DNA from: DASSUW01 sp963740605
GTDB lineage: Bacteria > Actinomycetota > Thermoleophilia > Solirubrobacterales > Solirubrobacteraceae
Reading direction: 5' to 3'
Assembly (NCBI GenBank): GCA_963740605.1
Contig: CAVUFC010000009.1
Span: 1-64,000, forward strand
DNA: 64,000 nt
In this document: in pieces, positions 18,125-26,113 of the stretch
Numbering within the stretch: position 1 is the first letter of the stretch
Layout: each line of letters begins with the position of its first letter
Translations under genes and position numbers: made by a program
Notes under the pieces: model-generated
What the model was told of the DNA's origin: nothing
The model's database searches: none
Seen by the model: the letters and a program-made list of their open reading frames with translations, nothing else

Positions 18125-18289
18125 CGACATGGCGTCGACGCGCGGATCGAGCTCTACCCGGCCGACACGCACGTCTTCCAGGTGTTCTGGTCGTTCCTCC
18201 CCGAGGCCGCCGACGCCCTGCAGCAGGCGGGGACCTTCATTCGCGAAGTGCTGGACCACGAGCGTGAGCAGTCGCGCGAGCGCACCTAG
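18125..18289 (+). pseudogene. Alpha/beta-hydrolase C-terminal remnant
   Basis: A 54-codon open stretch ending at a TAG reads HGVDARIELYPADTHVFQVFWSFLPEA and continues into a helix. This is the last strand and helix of hormone-sensitive-lipase-type (alpha/beta-hydrolase-3) enzymes, with the catalytic His in DTHVF. The rest of the gene, including the oxyanion and nucleophile motifs, is absent upstream (17950-18124 shows no coding sense). It is therefore a 3' fragment. It overlaps by 26 bases the next open frame, which also looks like a hydrolase piece. Confidence 0.55.
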
Positions 18290-18614
18290 CGCGCAGCTCC
18301 GGCTGCGGAGCGGCGCCGCGCAACTCGTATGGCCGGCGACCGGCGGCGCCGCCGCCGTTGCGGCTGCCCTCACGATCCGCGCGCGCGATCGCGGCGGGCC
18401 GGTCGTCGAGCATCAGGTCCTCATCCACCCGCGCCTCCGCGTCGCACCCGTGCGTGAGACCCAGCTGGCCGGCGTTGCGGCGGCCACCGCGATCGGCGGA
18501 GACGAGGACAGCCGCGCCTACCTGGACGGCCTGCGCCGGGCGGGCGTCGGCGTGTGGCAGCTCGACGACGCCGAGCTTCCCCAACACCTCGCGGCGGTCC
18601 TCCGGCCGGCCTAG
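18264..18614 (+). pseudogene. Second alpha/beta-hydrolase-like remnant or small hypothetical protein
   Basis: 116 codons from a GTG. The part TGGAAAVAAALTIRARDRGGPVVEHQVLIHPRL resembles the nucleophile-elbow helix and next strand of HSL-type hydrolases, with Thr where the catalytic Ser of GDSAGG should be. It then jumps to DEDSRAYLDGLRRAGVGV, which resembles the acid region. The intervening about 60 residues and the catalytic His are missing. It is probably a non-functional, internally deleted relic, but an expressed small protein cannot be excluded. Confidence 0.4.
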
Positions 18615-19261
18615 CTCTGGAACGCGCTGTCCCAGAACGCGAGCTCGTGCTCGCTCGACGCCCGGAAAGCGAAGTGCATGCGCCGCCGGCCCGAGCCGGC
18701 GACCTCGGCGGCGGCGGCGTCGGTGAGCTCGCGGCACCAGGCGGCGAGCTGCGCGAACTCGTCGCTGGCGTACATCGCGATCCACTCGGCGTAGCCCTCG
18801 TGGTCGGGCAGTCCGGCGGCGGCGAGCCGCGAGCCGATCTCGGAGTAGCTCCACATGCACGGGAGGACCGCGGCGACCAGCTCGGCGAAGTCGCCGAGCG
18901 CGGCCGTGCGCAGCAGGAAGTCGCAGTAGGCGTCGGTGGCCGGCGCGGTGGTGGTCGACTCGAGCTCCTCAGCGCTGATCCCCCACCGCTGCGCGAACTG
19001 CCGGTGCAGATCCATCTCGGACTCGAGCACCGACTGCGCCAACGCCGAGAAGCGGCGCATCCACTCGAGCCGCGGCGCGCGGGCGGCGGCGAGCGCGAGC
19101 AGGCGCCCGTAGTCGATCAGGAACAGGTAGTCCTGGCGGACGTAGAAGCGGAACTTGTCCTCGGGCAGCGAGCCGTCGCCGATCCCGGCCACGAACGGAT
19201 GGGCGACGTGCCGCTCCCAGACCGGGGCGGACGCCTCGCGCAGCTCGGCCGAGAAGCTCAC
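18611..19261 (-). CDS. TenA/THI-4/PQQC family protein
   Basis: 216 residues from a GTG overlapping the ferritin stop (GTGA). An all-helical haem-oxygenase-like fold is shown by the family pattern: HPFVAGIGDGSLPEDKFRFYV, then QDYLFLIDYGRLLALAAARA, a Glu-rich helix, and CMWSYSEIG near 130, then YAEWIAMYASDEF. Members are thiaminase II (aminopyrimidine salvage) or uncharacterised oxygenase-like proteins. The Cys of CMWSYSEI matches the thiaminase II nucleophile, so pyrimidine salvage for thiamine is possible. Coupling to a ferritin is unusual and hints at an iron-linked role instead. Confidence 0.8.
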   Translation of the reverse strand: MSFSAELREASAPVWERHVAHPFVAGIGDGSLPEDKFRFYVRQDYLFLIDYGRLLALAAARAPRLEWMRRFSALAQSVLESEMDLHRQFAQRWGISAEELESTTTAPATDAYCDFLLRTAALGDFAELVAAVLPCMWSYSEIGSRLAAAGLPDHEGYAEWIAMYASDEFAQLAAWCRELTDAAAAEVAGSGRRRMHFAFRASSEHELAFWDSAFQS

Positions 19262-19788
19262 TCCGAGCCGGCGGGGTGCGGCGCCGTCGGGTCCTCGGCC
19301 TCGCCGGAGGAGTGCTCGCGCGCCATGTAGTTCTCGACCTCCATCGGGTCGTGCTTGGAGCGCTCGACGACCCGGAGCAGGTCCGACATCGTCGCGACCT
19401 CCTCGACCTGCTCCTTGATGAACCACTGCGTGAACTGCTCGCTCGTGAAGTCGCCCGCGTCACGCGCGATCCGGGTGAGCTCGTTGATCTGATCGCTCAC
19501 GCGCTTCTCCTGGTCGAGCGCGAGCGCAACCGGGGCGACGATGTCGCCGAACGACGTCTGCGGAGCGGCGACGCCGGGGATCGTCACGTCGGCGTCGGCG
19601 TCGATCAGGTACTGCACCATCATCATCGCGTGGTCGCGCTCCTCCATCGCCTGGCGATAGAAGAAACGCGCCAATTGCGGGAGCGTTTCCGCGTCGTAGT
19701 ACACGGCGCACGCGACGTACTGCTGATGCGCGGCGAACTCGTGCGCGATCTGCTCGTTGAGCCGGCTGACGAAGGTTTCGGCGGGCAT
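19258..19788 (-). CDS. Ferritin
   Basis: 176 residues, ATG. The four-helix iron-storage fold is clear: LNEQIAHEFAAHQQYVACAVYYDAETL with a ferroxidase Glu, then YRQAMEERDHAMMMVQYLID carrying the E-x-x-H iron ligands near 49-52, and QWFIKEQVEEVATM near 130. This matches non-haem bacterial ferritin (BfrB-like) rather than bacterioferritin, since no haem Met is apparent. It stores iron as ferric oxide in a 24-mer. It is first in a two-gene operon with the TenA-like gene. Confidence 0.9.
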   Translation of the reverse strand: MPAETFVSRLNEQIAHEFAAHQQYVACAVYYDAETLPQLARFFYRQAMEERDHAMMMVQYLIDADADVTIPGVAAPQTSFGDIVAPVALALDQEKRVSDQINELTRIARDAGDFTSEQFTQWFIKEQVEEVATMSDLLRVVERSKHDPMEVENYMAREHSSGEAEDPTAPHPAGSE

Positions 19789-19796
19789 GGGCGGCG

Positions 19797-19806
19797 ATGC
19801 TAGCCT
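19797..19806. promoter_or_regulatory. Divergent -10-like hexamers sharing one TA (ferritin / Cys-rich protein)
   Basis: The minus-strand TAGCAT (19797-19802) lies 8 nt from the ferritin ATG and the plus-strand TAGCCT (19801-19806) 11 nt from the ATG at 19818. The TA at 19801-19802 is shared. Spacing is longer than at the other pairs, so 5' leaders of a few bases are expected. Confidence 0.35.
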
Positions 19807-19817
19807 GCTCGCCCTCG

Positions 19818-20003
19818 ATGGGGCAGTTCAAGCTCGTGAAGACCAAGAGACGCTGCTGCAAGTCGCGGCCGCGCTGCAAGAAGTGCCCCGTCACGTGCAA
19901 GCGTCTCGAGAAGGCCGGGCACGCGGTGCGGCAGGACACGCGCCACTACGTGGTCGAGCTCGGCATCAGCAAGAAGACGCTCAAGGCCGCTCGGGCCCGC
20001 TAA
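19818..20003 (+). CDS. Small basic Cys-rich protein
   Basis: 61 residues, ATG. The N-terminal half reads KTKRRCCKSRPRCKKCPVTCKR, with five Cys in a C-C-x5-C-x2-C-x3-C spacing; the rest is a basic, probably helical segment ending KKTLKAARAR. Such a Cys knuckle in a Lys/Arg-rich setting suggests zinc binding and contact with nucleic acid, but this is inference. It is divergent from ferritin and 22 bases upstream of the UDP-glucuronate decarboxylase gene on the same strand. Confidence 0.65.
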   Translation: MGQFKLVKTKRRCCKSRPRCKKCPVTCKRLEKAGHAVRQDTRHYVVELGISKKTLKAARAR

Positions 20004-20025
20004 CGCTCGATATCCTGCGCCCGCA

Positions 20026-20979
<954 letters not shown>

Positions 20980-21029
20980 CCGCGCATCATCCGCGCCGCG
21001 CGCGCGTTGATGCAAAAGAGCTTTCGACC

Positions 21030-22550
21030 TTGGCCGAGGCCCCAACACAGACCCCCAAGCGCCCCGACACCGTCCCCGAGACGGTGCCAGTGGTCCTTCC
21101 GACCGTCGACGTGCGCCGCAAGCGCCCGCCCGCGCTCGCGTTCCTGCTGCGCATGGAGACGCTGCGCAAGGCGCTGCGCGTGCTCACGCTGCTGGTGCTC
21201 GACCTCGGCGGCGTCTTCGCGGCGATCTACGTCGCGCTGATGGTCAAGGCCGTGCTCCGGTACGGCAACTGGGCGTGGGAAGCGTCCTACCAGGAGGCGC
21301 GCCAGACGGTCGCGTTCGCTTCGCTGGTCACGGTGCTGCTGTTCGCGCGCTCGGGCCTGTACGCGTCGCGCGCCGAGCGCCCCGGCCTGTCGCGGATCGT
21401 CTCGTCGCTGTTCCAGGTGACCGTCGTCGCGCTGATCTTCGCGCTCGTCAACGGCGAGACGTACTCCAGCTACTACATCTTCTACGGCACGCTCACGTTC
21501 GCGATCATCATCATCGGGTCGCTGCGCTGGGGATACGAGGCGCTCAGCGGCCTGCTGCTGCGCGCTGCGGGATACCGGCGACGCGCGGTGCTCGTCGGCT
21601 CGGGTGGTCACATCGAGGAAGTCGCGCACGCGCTGATCGACGAGGTCCACGCACCGGTCGAGATGGTCGGCTTCATCTCGCTCACGCCGCGGCCCAACAA
21701 CGGCCTGCGCTCGCTCGGGCAGTTCGAGGATCTGCCGGCGGTGCTCGACGCCCACCGGGTCCAGGAAGTGATCATCGCCGACCCCGACTTCCCGCAGGAG
21801 AAGGCCGTCGATCTCGTCGACGAGTGCCACCGCCGCGGTGTGACCGTCCGGATCGCGCCGTCGACGATGGAGATCCTCGTGCACCGCGCCGAGTTCGTCC
21901 CGGGTGCGTCGGTCCCGCTGTTCGAGCTGCGCCCGCCAGTGTTCGACGGCTTCGACTACGCGGTCAAGCGCTCGTTCGACTTCGTCGTCGCGCTGCTCCT
22001 CCTCGTGCTGCTGAGCCCGCTGCTGCTGCTGATCGCGATCGCCGTCGCCGTGTCCTCGCGCGGGCCGATGATCTACCGCTCGATGCGCCCGGGGATCGGC
22101 GGCGAGCCGTTCGCCTGCCTCAAGTTCCGGACGATGCGCAGCGACGCTGACCAGATGCAGGCGGACCTCGAGTCGATCAACGAGGCGAGCGGCGCGCTGT
22201 TCAAGATCCGGCACGACCCGCGGCTGACGTCGGTCGGCCGCTTCCTGCGCCGCTACTCGCTCGACGAGCTGCCGCAGCTGTTCAACGTGATCCGCGGGCA
22301 GATGTCGCTCGTGGGCCCGCGCCCGCTGCCGCAACGCGACTTCGACCAGCTGCAGGAATGGCACAAGAAGCGCTACCTCGTCCTGCCGGGGATCACCGGC
22401 CTGTGGCAGGTGTCGGGGCGCTCGGAGCTCGACTTCGACGACCTCGTGCGGCTCGACTTCCTGTACCTGGAGCGCTGGTCGGTCGGCCTCGACCTGGCGA
22501 TCCTGCTCAAGACCGTGCCCGCGGTGTTCAGCCGGCGCGGCGCGTTCTGA
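21030..22550 (+). CDS. Polyprenyl-phosphate sugar-1-phosphate transferase (exopolysaccharide initiation)
   Basis: 506 residues from a TTG. The N-terminal half has about four membrane helices (LTLLVLDLGGVFAAIYVALM and following) and a CoA-binding-like Rossmann segment (VLVGSGGHIEEV near 190). After a fifth helix (FVVALLLLVLLSPLLLLIAI), the bacterial sugar transferase domain shows CLKFRTMRSDAD, RRYSLDELPQLFNVIRGQMSLVGPRP and GITGLWQVSGRS, with the catalytic Asp-Glu. It moves a hexose-1-phosphate from a UDP-sugar to undecaprenyl phosphate, the first step of surface-polysaccharide assembly. Confidence 0.92.
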   Translation: MAEAPTQTPKRPDTVPETVPVVLPTVDVRRKRPPALAFLLRMETLRKALRVLTLLVLDLGGVFAAIYVALMVKAVLRYGNWAWEASYQEARQTVAFASLVTVLLFARSGLYASRAERPGLSRIVSSLFQVTVVALIFALVNGETYSSYYIFYGTLTFAIIIIGSLRWGYEALSGLLLRAAGYRRRAVLVGSGGHIEEVAHALIDEVHAPVEMVGFISLTPRPNNGLRSLGQFEDLPAVLDAHRVQEVIIADPDFPQEKAVDLVDECHRRGVTVRIAPSTMEILVHRAEFVPGASVPLFELRPPVFDGFDYAVKRSFDFVVALLLLVLLSPLLLLIAIAVAVSSRGPMIYRSMRPGIGGEPFACLKFRTMRSDADQMQADLESINEASGALFKIRHDPRLTSVGRFLRRYSLDELPQLFNVIRGQMSLVGPRPLPQRDFDQLQEWHKKRYLVLPGITGLWQVSGRSELDFDDLVRLDFLYLERWSVGLDLAILLKTVPAVFSRRGAF

Positions 22551-22551
22551 G

Positions 22552-23343
22552 TTGCTCGCTGCCGCGCTCGCGGCTGCCGCGCTGGCCGCACCGGGGAGCG
22601 TGGCGCACAACTTCGCGGTGTCGGTGTCGCGGGACGGGCCGCGGCCGGCGGCCGGGCGGCTCGAGCACCGCGCGCACGGCCGCGTCCGCGCGCGACTGGA
22701 GAACGCCGGCCTGTCCGTGCGCGTGCAGCGGTTCTCGACGCCGCGCGGGCGCTCGCGCAACGTGATCGGCGTGTGGCCCGGGTCTCGGGACTGCCTCCGC
22801 GTGGTGATGGCGCACGCCGACACCGTCCCGCCGTCGCCGGGCGCCGACGACAACGCATCCGGCCTCGGAATGCTCGTGGCGCTGGCGCCGCGGCTGGCGA
22901 TCCTCGACCCGCCGTGCGAGGTGTGGCTGGTGGCGACCGGCGCCGAGGAGCGCATCTACACCGGCTCTCCCGACCACCTCGGCGGGCTCGCGCTCACGCG
23001 GATCGTTCCGCGCGCGCGACTGCGCTACGCGCTCTCGATCGACGAGGTCGGCCGTGGTGCGCGGTTCCGGCTGCGCTCGCCGGCGGCTGGGCCGAGGCGG
23101 CGCGTCGAGCGCGAGATCCTCTCCGCCGCGCGCCAGCGGGACGTGGATGTGGACTGGCAGCGGGACGACTCGACCGGCAACTCCGACCACCGCGAGTTCG
23201 AGCTCGCGGGCATGCGTGGCGTCAAGCTCGGCGTGCTCGACGAGCCTGTGCGCCATACCGCTGGCGACACGGTCGACCGGCTTCAGCGGCGCGCCTTCGC
23301 GCGGGTGCAGCGCGTTTTGGAGTCCGTGCTCCGTCGGCCCTGA
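22552..23343 (+). CDS. M28 family zinc aminopeptidase-like exported protein
   Basis: 263 residues from a TTG one base after the previous stop. Residues 1-18 (LLAAALAAAALAAPGSVA) look like a short signal peptide. Metal ligands are MAHADT (His, near 87), PGADDNASG (bridging Asp), GAEER (Glu pair) and NSDHREFE (His near the end), the M28 order. It would remove N-terminal residues from peptides outside the membrane. It is placed right behind the sugar transferase, but no functional link is evident. The protein is compact compared with most M28 enzymes. Confidence 0.75.
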   Translation: MLAAALAAAALAAPGSVAHNFAVSVSRDGPRPAAGRLEHRAHGRVRARLENAGLSVRVQRFSTPRGRSRNVIGVWPGSRDCLRVVMAHADTVPPSPGADDNASGLGMLVALAPRLAILDPPCEVWLVATGAEERIYTGSPDHLGGLALTRIVPRARLRYALSIDEVGRGARFRLRSPAAGPRRRVEREILSAARQRDVDVDWQRDDSTGNSDHREFELAGMRGVKLGVLDEPVRHTAGDTVDRLQRRAFARVQRVLESVLRRP

Positions 23344-23358
23344 CGGCGCGGCGAGCGC

Positions 23359-23442
23359 ACTGCGGCTGGGTGGGACGGCTGGGTTTGGGCCGAAGTGACG
23401 GTCCTTGGCGCCTTTTACTTCCTATGGGAGCAAAAAGCGCCA
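23359..23442. repeat. Structured intergenic element, copy B (possible bidirectional terminator)
   Basis: It lies between convergent ends (23343 and 23450). It starts with the same 13 bases ACTGCGGCTGGGT (23359-23371), then GGGCCG/CGGTCC, then the long hairpin. The outer stem TGGCGC/GCGCCA (23406-23411 with 23437-23442) continues with TTTT/AAAA. The inner stem CTTCC/GGGAG (23418-23422 with 23426-23430) replaces the GCACC/GGTGC of copy A while keeping pairing. Confidence 0.7.
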
Positions 23443-23449
23443 GGCTCCG

Positions 23450-23833
23450 TCACGTGACCGGCACGAGGAGGTGGACCTCGTCGTGGCGGCGGTAGTACTC
23501 GAGCCCCGGCCGGGACGGATCGCGCTCGCGGGCCGCCTCGAGCGCCTCGAACTCCGGCGCGATCCGGTCGTACAGCTCGGGCAGCTCTCCGCGCAGGCGC
23601 GTACGCGCATACGAGCCGCCGGGGATGACGCCCGCGTCCAGCCCGCCGGCCTCCTCGCCTGCCAGCCGTTCGACCGCGGCCCAATACACACCCGAGGCCC
23701 AGACCACGCCGACGAAGCGGCGGCCCCGCAGGGGCACGGCCTCCTCCAGGCGCTCCCAGGCACGGCGGATCGATGGCACCTGGTCGGCGGCGGAGACGTA
23801 CAGCACCGGCGTGTCTTCCCGGGTCACGACCAT
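23450..23833 (-). CDS. GyrI-like small-molecule-binding domain protein
   Basis: 127 residues from the ATG ending at 23833; an ATG four codons earlier (23845) is also possible. The order VPLRGRRFVGVVWASGVYWAAV followed by AGVIPGGSYARTRLRGE resembles the SHS2-type GyrI-like/AraC effector-binding domain, here standing alone without a DNA-binding domain. Such stand-alone domains bind or hydrolyse small toxic compounds in some bacteria. It is divergent from the nitrilase gene with only 18 bases between starts, so the two may be co-regulated. The assignment rests on fold-level resemblance. Confidence 0.6.
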   Translation of the reverse strand: MVVTREDTPVLYVSAADQVPSIRRAWERLEEAVPLRGRRFVGVVWASGVYWAAVERLAGEEAGGLDAGVIPGGSYARTRLRGELPELYDRIAPEFEALEAARERDPSRPGLEYYRRHDEVHLLVPVT

Positions 23834-23839
23834 GGCGGT

Positions 23840-23845
23840 TAGCAT
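23840..23845 (+). promoter_or_regulatory. -10-like hexamer of the nitrilase gene
   Basis: TAGCAT ends six bases before the ATG at 23852, predicting a leaderless mRNA. The TA also sits in the divergent gene's upstream region. Confidence 0.45.
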
Positions 23846-23851
23846 CAAAAC

Positions 23852-24742
23852 ATGCGCACCGTCCGCGTGGCCGCGATCCAGGCGACGCCCGTGATGCTCG
23901 ACGCGCAGGCGTGCGTCGAGAAGGCGATCAGGCTGCTCGAGGACGCCGCGGGGCAGGGTGCGGAGCTGGCGGTGCTGCCGGAGACGTTCATCCCGCTCTA
24001 CCCGAGTAACCGCTGGGCCAAGGGGGCGGCCGCCTTCGGCGGCTGGGACGAGCTGTGGGAGCGGCTGCATGCCAACGCCGTCGACGTCCCCGGGCCGCTG
24101 ATCGACGAGCTGGCCGCCGCCTGCAAGCGGCTCAAGGTCTACGCGGTCATCGGCATCAACGAGCGCGACGGCGGCTCGCTCTACAACGCCTACGTCACGC
24201 TCGGGCCGCCAGGGCTGCTCCACAAGCACCGCAAGCTGATGCCGACGCAGCACGAGCGGCTGTTCCACGGCATCGGCGCCGGCACGGACCTGCAGCCGGT
24301 CGAGACCCCGCTCGGGCGCATCGGGGGGCTGATCTGCTGGGAGAACCGGATGCCGCTGGCGCGCTGGGCGGTGTATACGTCCCCACCCGCCCCACCGCAG
24401 ATCTGGGTCGCACCGACCGCTGACGACAGCGATGGCTGGCTCGCGTCGATGCGGCACATCGCGATCGAGTCCGGCGCGTTCGTCATCAGCGTGCCGCAGT
24501 ACATCCCGGGCAGCGCGTTCCCCGACGACTTCCCCGTCGAGATCGAGCGCGACAGCGTGTACGGGCGCGGCGGGGCGGCGATCGTGGAGCCGACCTGGGG
24601 CAACCTGATCGCCGGTCCTATCTACGACGAGGAGCGCGTCCTCGTGACAGACTGTGACCTGCGGGCAGGGTTGCACGCAAAGCGCTGGTTCGACGCGGTG
24701 GGTCACTACTCGCGAACGGACGTCCTCTCGCCCGGTAACTGA
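23852..24742 (+). CDS. Nitrilase-family carbon-nitrogen hydrolase
   Basis: 296 residues. The catalytic triad is complete: Glu44 in LPETFIP, Lys128 in HKHRKLMPT and Cys162 in GLICWEN. The stretch HRKLMPTQHERLFHG and the ICWENRMPLARW context are those of true nitrilases/cyanide hydratases, which turn nitriles into acids or amides, more than of amidases. Start spacing suggests a leaderless mRNA. The adjacent GyrI-like domain protein could handle a related toxic compound. The substrate cannot be read from the sequence. Confidence 0.85.
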   Translation: MRTVRVAAIQATPVMLDAQACVEKAIRLLEDAAGQGAELAVLPETFIPLYPSNRWAKGAAAFGGWDELWERLHANAVDVPGPLIDELAAACKRLKVYAVIGINERDGGSLYNAYVTLGPPGLLHKHRKLMPTQHERLFHGIGAGTDLQPVETPLGRIGGLICWENRMPLARWAVYTSPPAPPQIWVAPTADDSDGWLASMRHIAIESGAFVISVPQYIPGSAFPDDFPVEIERDSVYGRGGAAIVEPTWGNLIAGPIYDEERVLVTDCDLRAGLHAKRWFDAVGHYSRTDVLSPGN

Positions 24743-24781
24743 CTGCAGGGCGCAGCGCGGTTTGCCGACGAGTAGACGTGC

Positions 24782-26113
24782 GTGTCCCGCGTTCCGAGAT
24801 ATCGCGGCCCGTTCGGGCCTGAGCAAGCCCGGCGCCTGCTGTGGCGGGCCGGCTTCGGCCCGCGCCGCGGCGAGGCCGAGAAGCTGGCGAAGCGCGGACT
24901 CGACCACGCCGTGCAGGCGCTCACCCACCCGCATTCGCGCCGCCTGAAGGGCCCGCGGCCGCACGACAGCGACAACCACCCGCTGGCCCCCCGCGACGCC
25001 TGGGGCCACGACCACTGCTGGTGGCTCGACCGCATGGTCCGCTCGCAGGCCCCGCTGGTGGAGCGGATGACGCTGGTCTGGCACGACTGGTTCGCGACCA
25101 GCAAGGACGGCTCGACGCAGACCCTGATGCTGCGCCAGAACGCGCTGCTGCGCAAGTACGCGCTCGGCTCGTTCGAGCACCTGGCGATCGCGATCACCCA
25201 CGACCCGGCGATGCTGCTGTGGCTCAACGGCGTCGACAACCGCAAGGACGACGTCAACGAGAACTACGCGCGCGAGCTGATGGAGCTGTTCACGCTCGGC
25301 GCCGGACGCGGCTACACCGAGCGCGACGTCCGCGAGATGGCCCGAGCGCTGACCGGCTTCCGCAACGATTGGTCAGAGGGCCTCGGCCCGCACAACTTCC
25401 GCTACGACCGCGAGTGGCATGACAACGGGTTCAAGCGCATCCACGGCCATCGCGGCCGCTTCGACTGGCGCGACGCGGCGCGGATGAGCGTCCGCCACCG
25501 CAAGCACCCCTCCTTCATGGTCGCGAAGCTCTGGAGCTACTTCATCCCGACGCCGCCGCCGCGCGGCACGGCGCGGGCGCTCGAGCGGACGTACGTCGCC
25601 CACGGCCGCAACGTCCGCCCGCTGCTGGACGCGATCCTGCGCCACCCGCACCTCTACGACCCCGACCGCCGGATGGTCAAGCCGCCGGTCGTCCAGGCGG
25701 CCGGAATGCTGCGCGCGGTCGGCCGCGGCATCGACACCGACGCCTGGTCCTGGCTGTGCGCGCAGGCCGGCCAGATGTTGTTCGAGCCGCCGAACGTGTC
25801 CGGCTGGGACGACACCCGCTGGCTCGACACCGCGACCTTCCGCGCCCGCTGGCAGATGGCGAGCGAGATCTGCAACAAGGCGCAGCTCGGCGAGAAGGCG
25901 AAGGTGTCCGCCAAGCCGGCGAAGCTCGTCGCCAACGCCGCGCACTTCTGGCAGACGCCGCTGTCGCGCTCCACCCGCGCGGCGCTCGAGCGCTACGCCC
26001 GCAACGCGATGGCGTCGGCGCACGCCGACTGGGAGCGCGACACCTACCCGCGCCTGACCGAGAACGCGCTGCGGATGCTCGTCGCCGTGTCCCCCGACTA
26101 CATGACCTCGTGA
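24782..26113 (+). CDS. DUF1800 family protein
   Basis: 443 residues, GTG start. The family pattern is visible: FGPEQARRLLWRAGFGPRRGE at the start, then WWLDRMVRSQAPLVERMTLVWHDWFATS, NYARELMELFTLG with a conserved Glu, MARALTGF, and PPNVSGWDDTRWLDT near 340. DUF1800 proteins occur almost always beside a DUF1501 partner and have no established activity; many are exported. I see no clear signal peptide here, so export may depend on the Tat-bearing partner. Its stop overlaps the partner's GTG (GTGA). Confidence 0.85.
   Translation: MSRVPRYRGPFGPEQARRLLWRAGFGPRRGEAEKLAKRGLDHAVQALTHPHSRRLKGPRPHDSDNHPLAPRDAWGHDHCWWLDRMVRSQAPLVERMTLVWHDWFATSKDGSTQTLMLRQNALLRKYALGSFEHLAIAITHDPAMLLWLNGVDNRKDDVNENYARELMELFTLGAGRGYTERDVREMARALTGFRNDWSEGLGPHNFRYDREWHDNGFKRIHGHRGRFDWRDAARMSVRHRKHPSFMVAKLWSYFIPTPPPRGTARALERTYVAHGRNVRPLLDAILRHPHLYDPDRRMVKPPVVQAAGMLRAVGRGIDTDAWSWLCAQAGQMLFEPPNVSGWDDTRWLDTATFRARWQMASEICNKAQLGEKAKVSAKPAKLVANAAHFWQTPLSRSTRAALERYARNAMASAHADWERDTYPRLTENALRMLVAVSPDYMTS

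Noticed and set aside
23450..25201. A 583-codon open frame on the minus strand through the nitrilase gene
   Set aside because: Only its last 127 codons look like a protein; the rest is antisense to a nitrilase with a full catalytic triad and is Arg/Val/Asp-rich in the way of GC-rich antisense frames.
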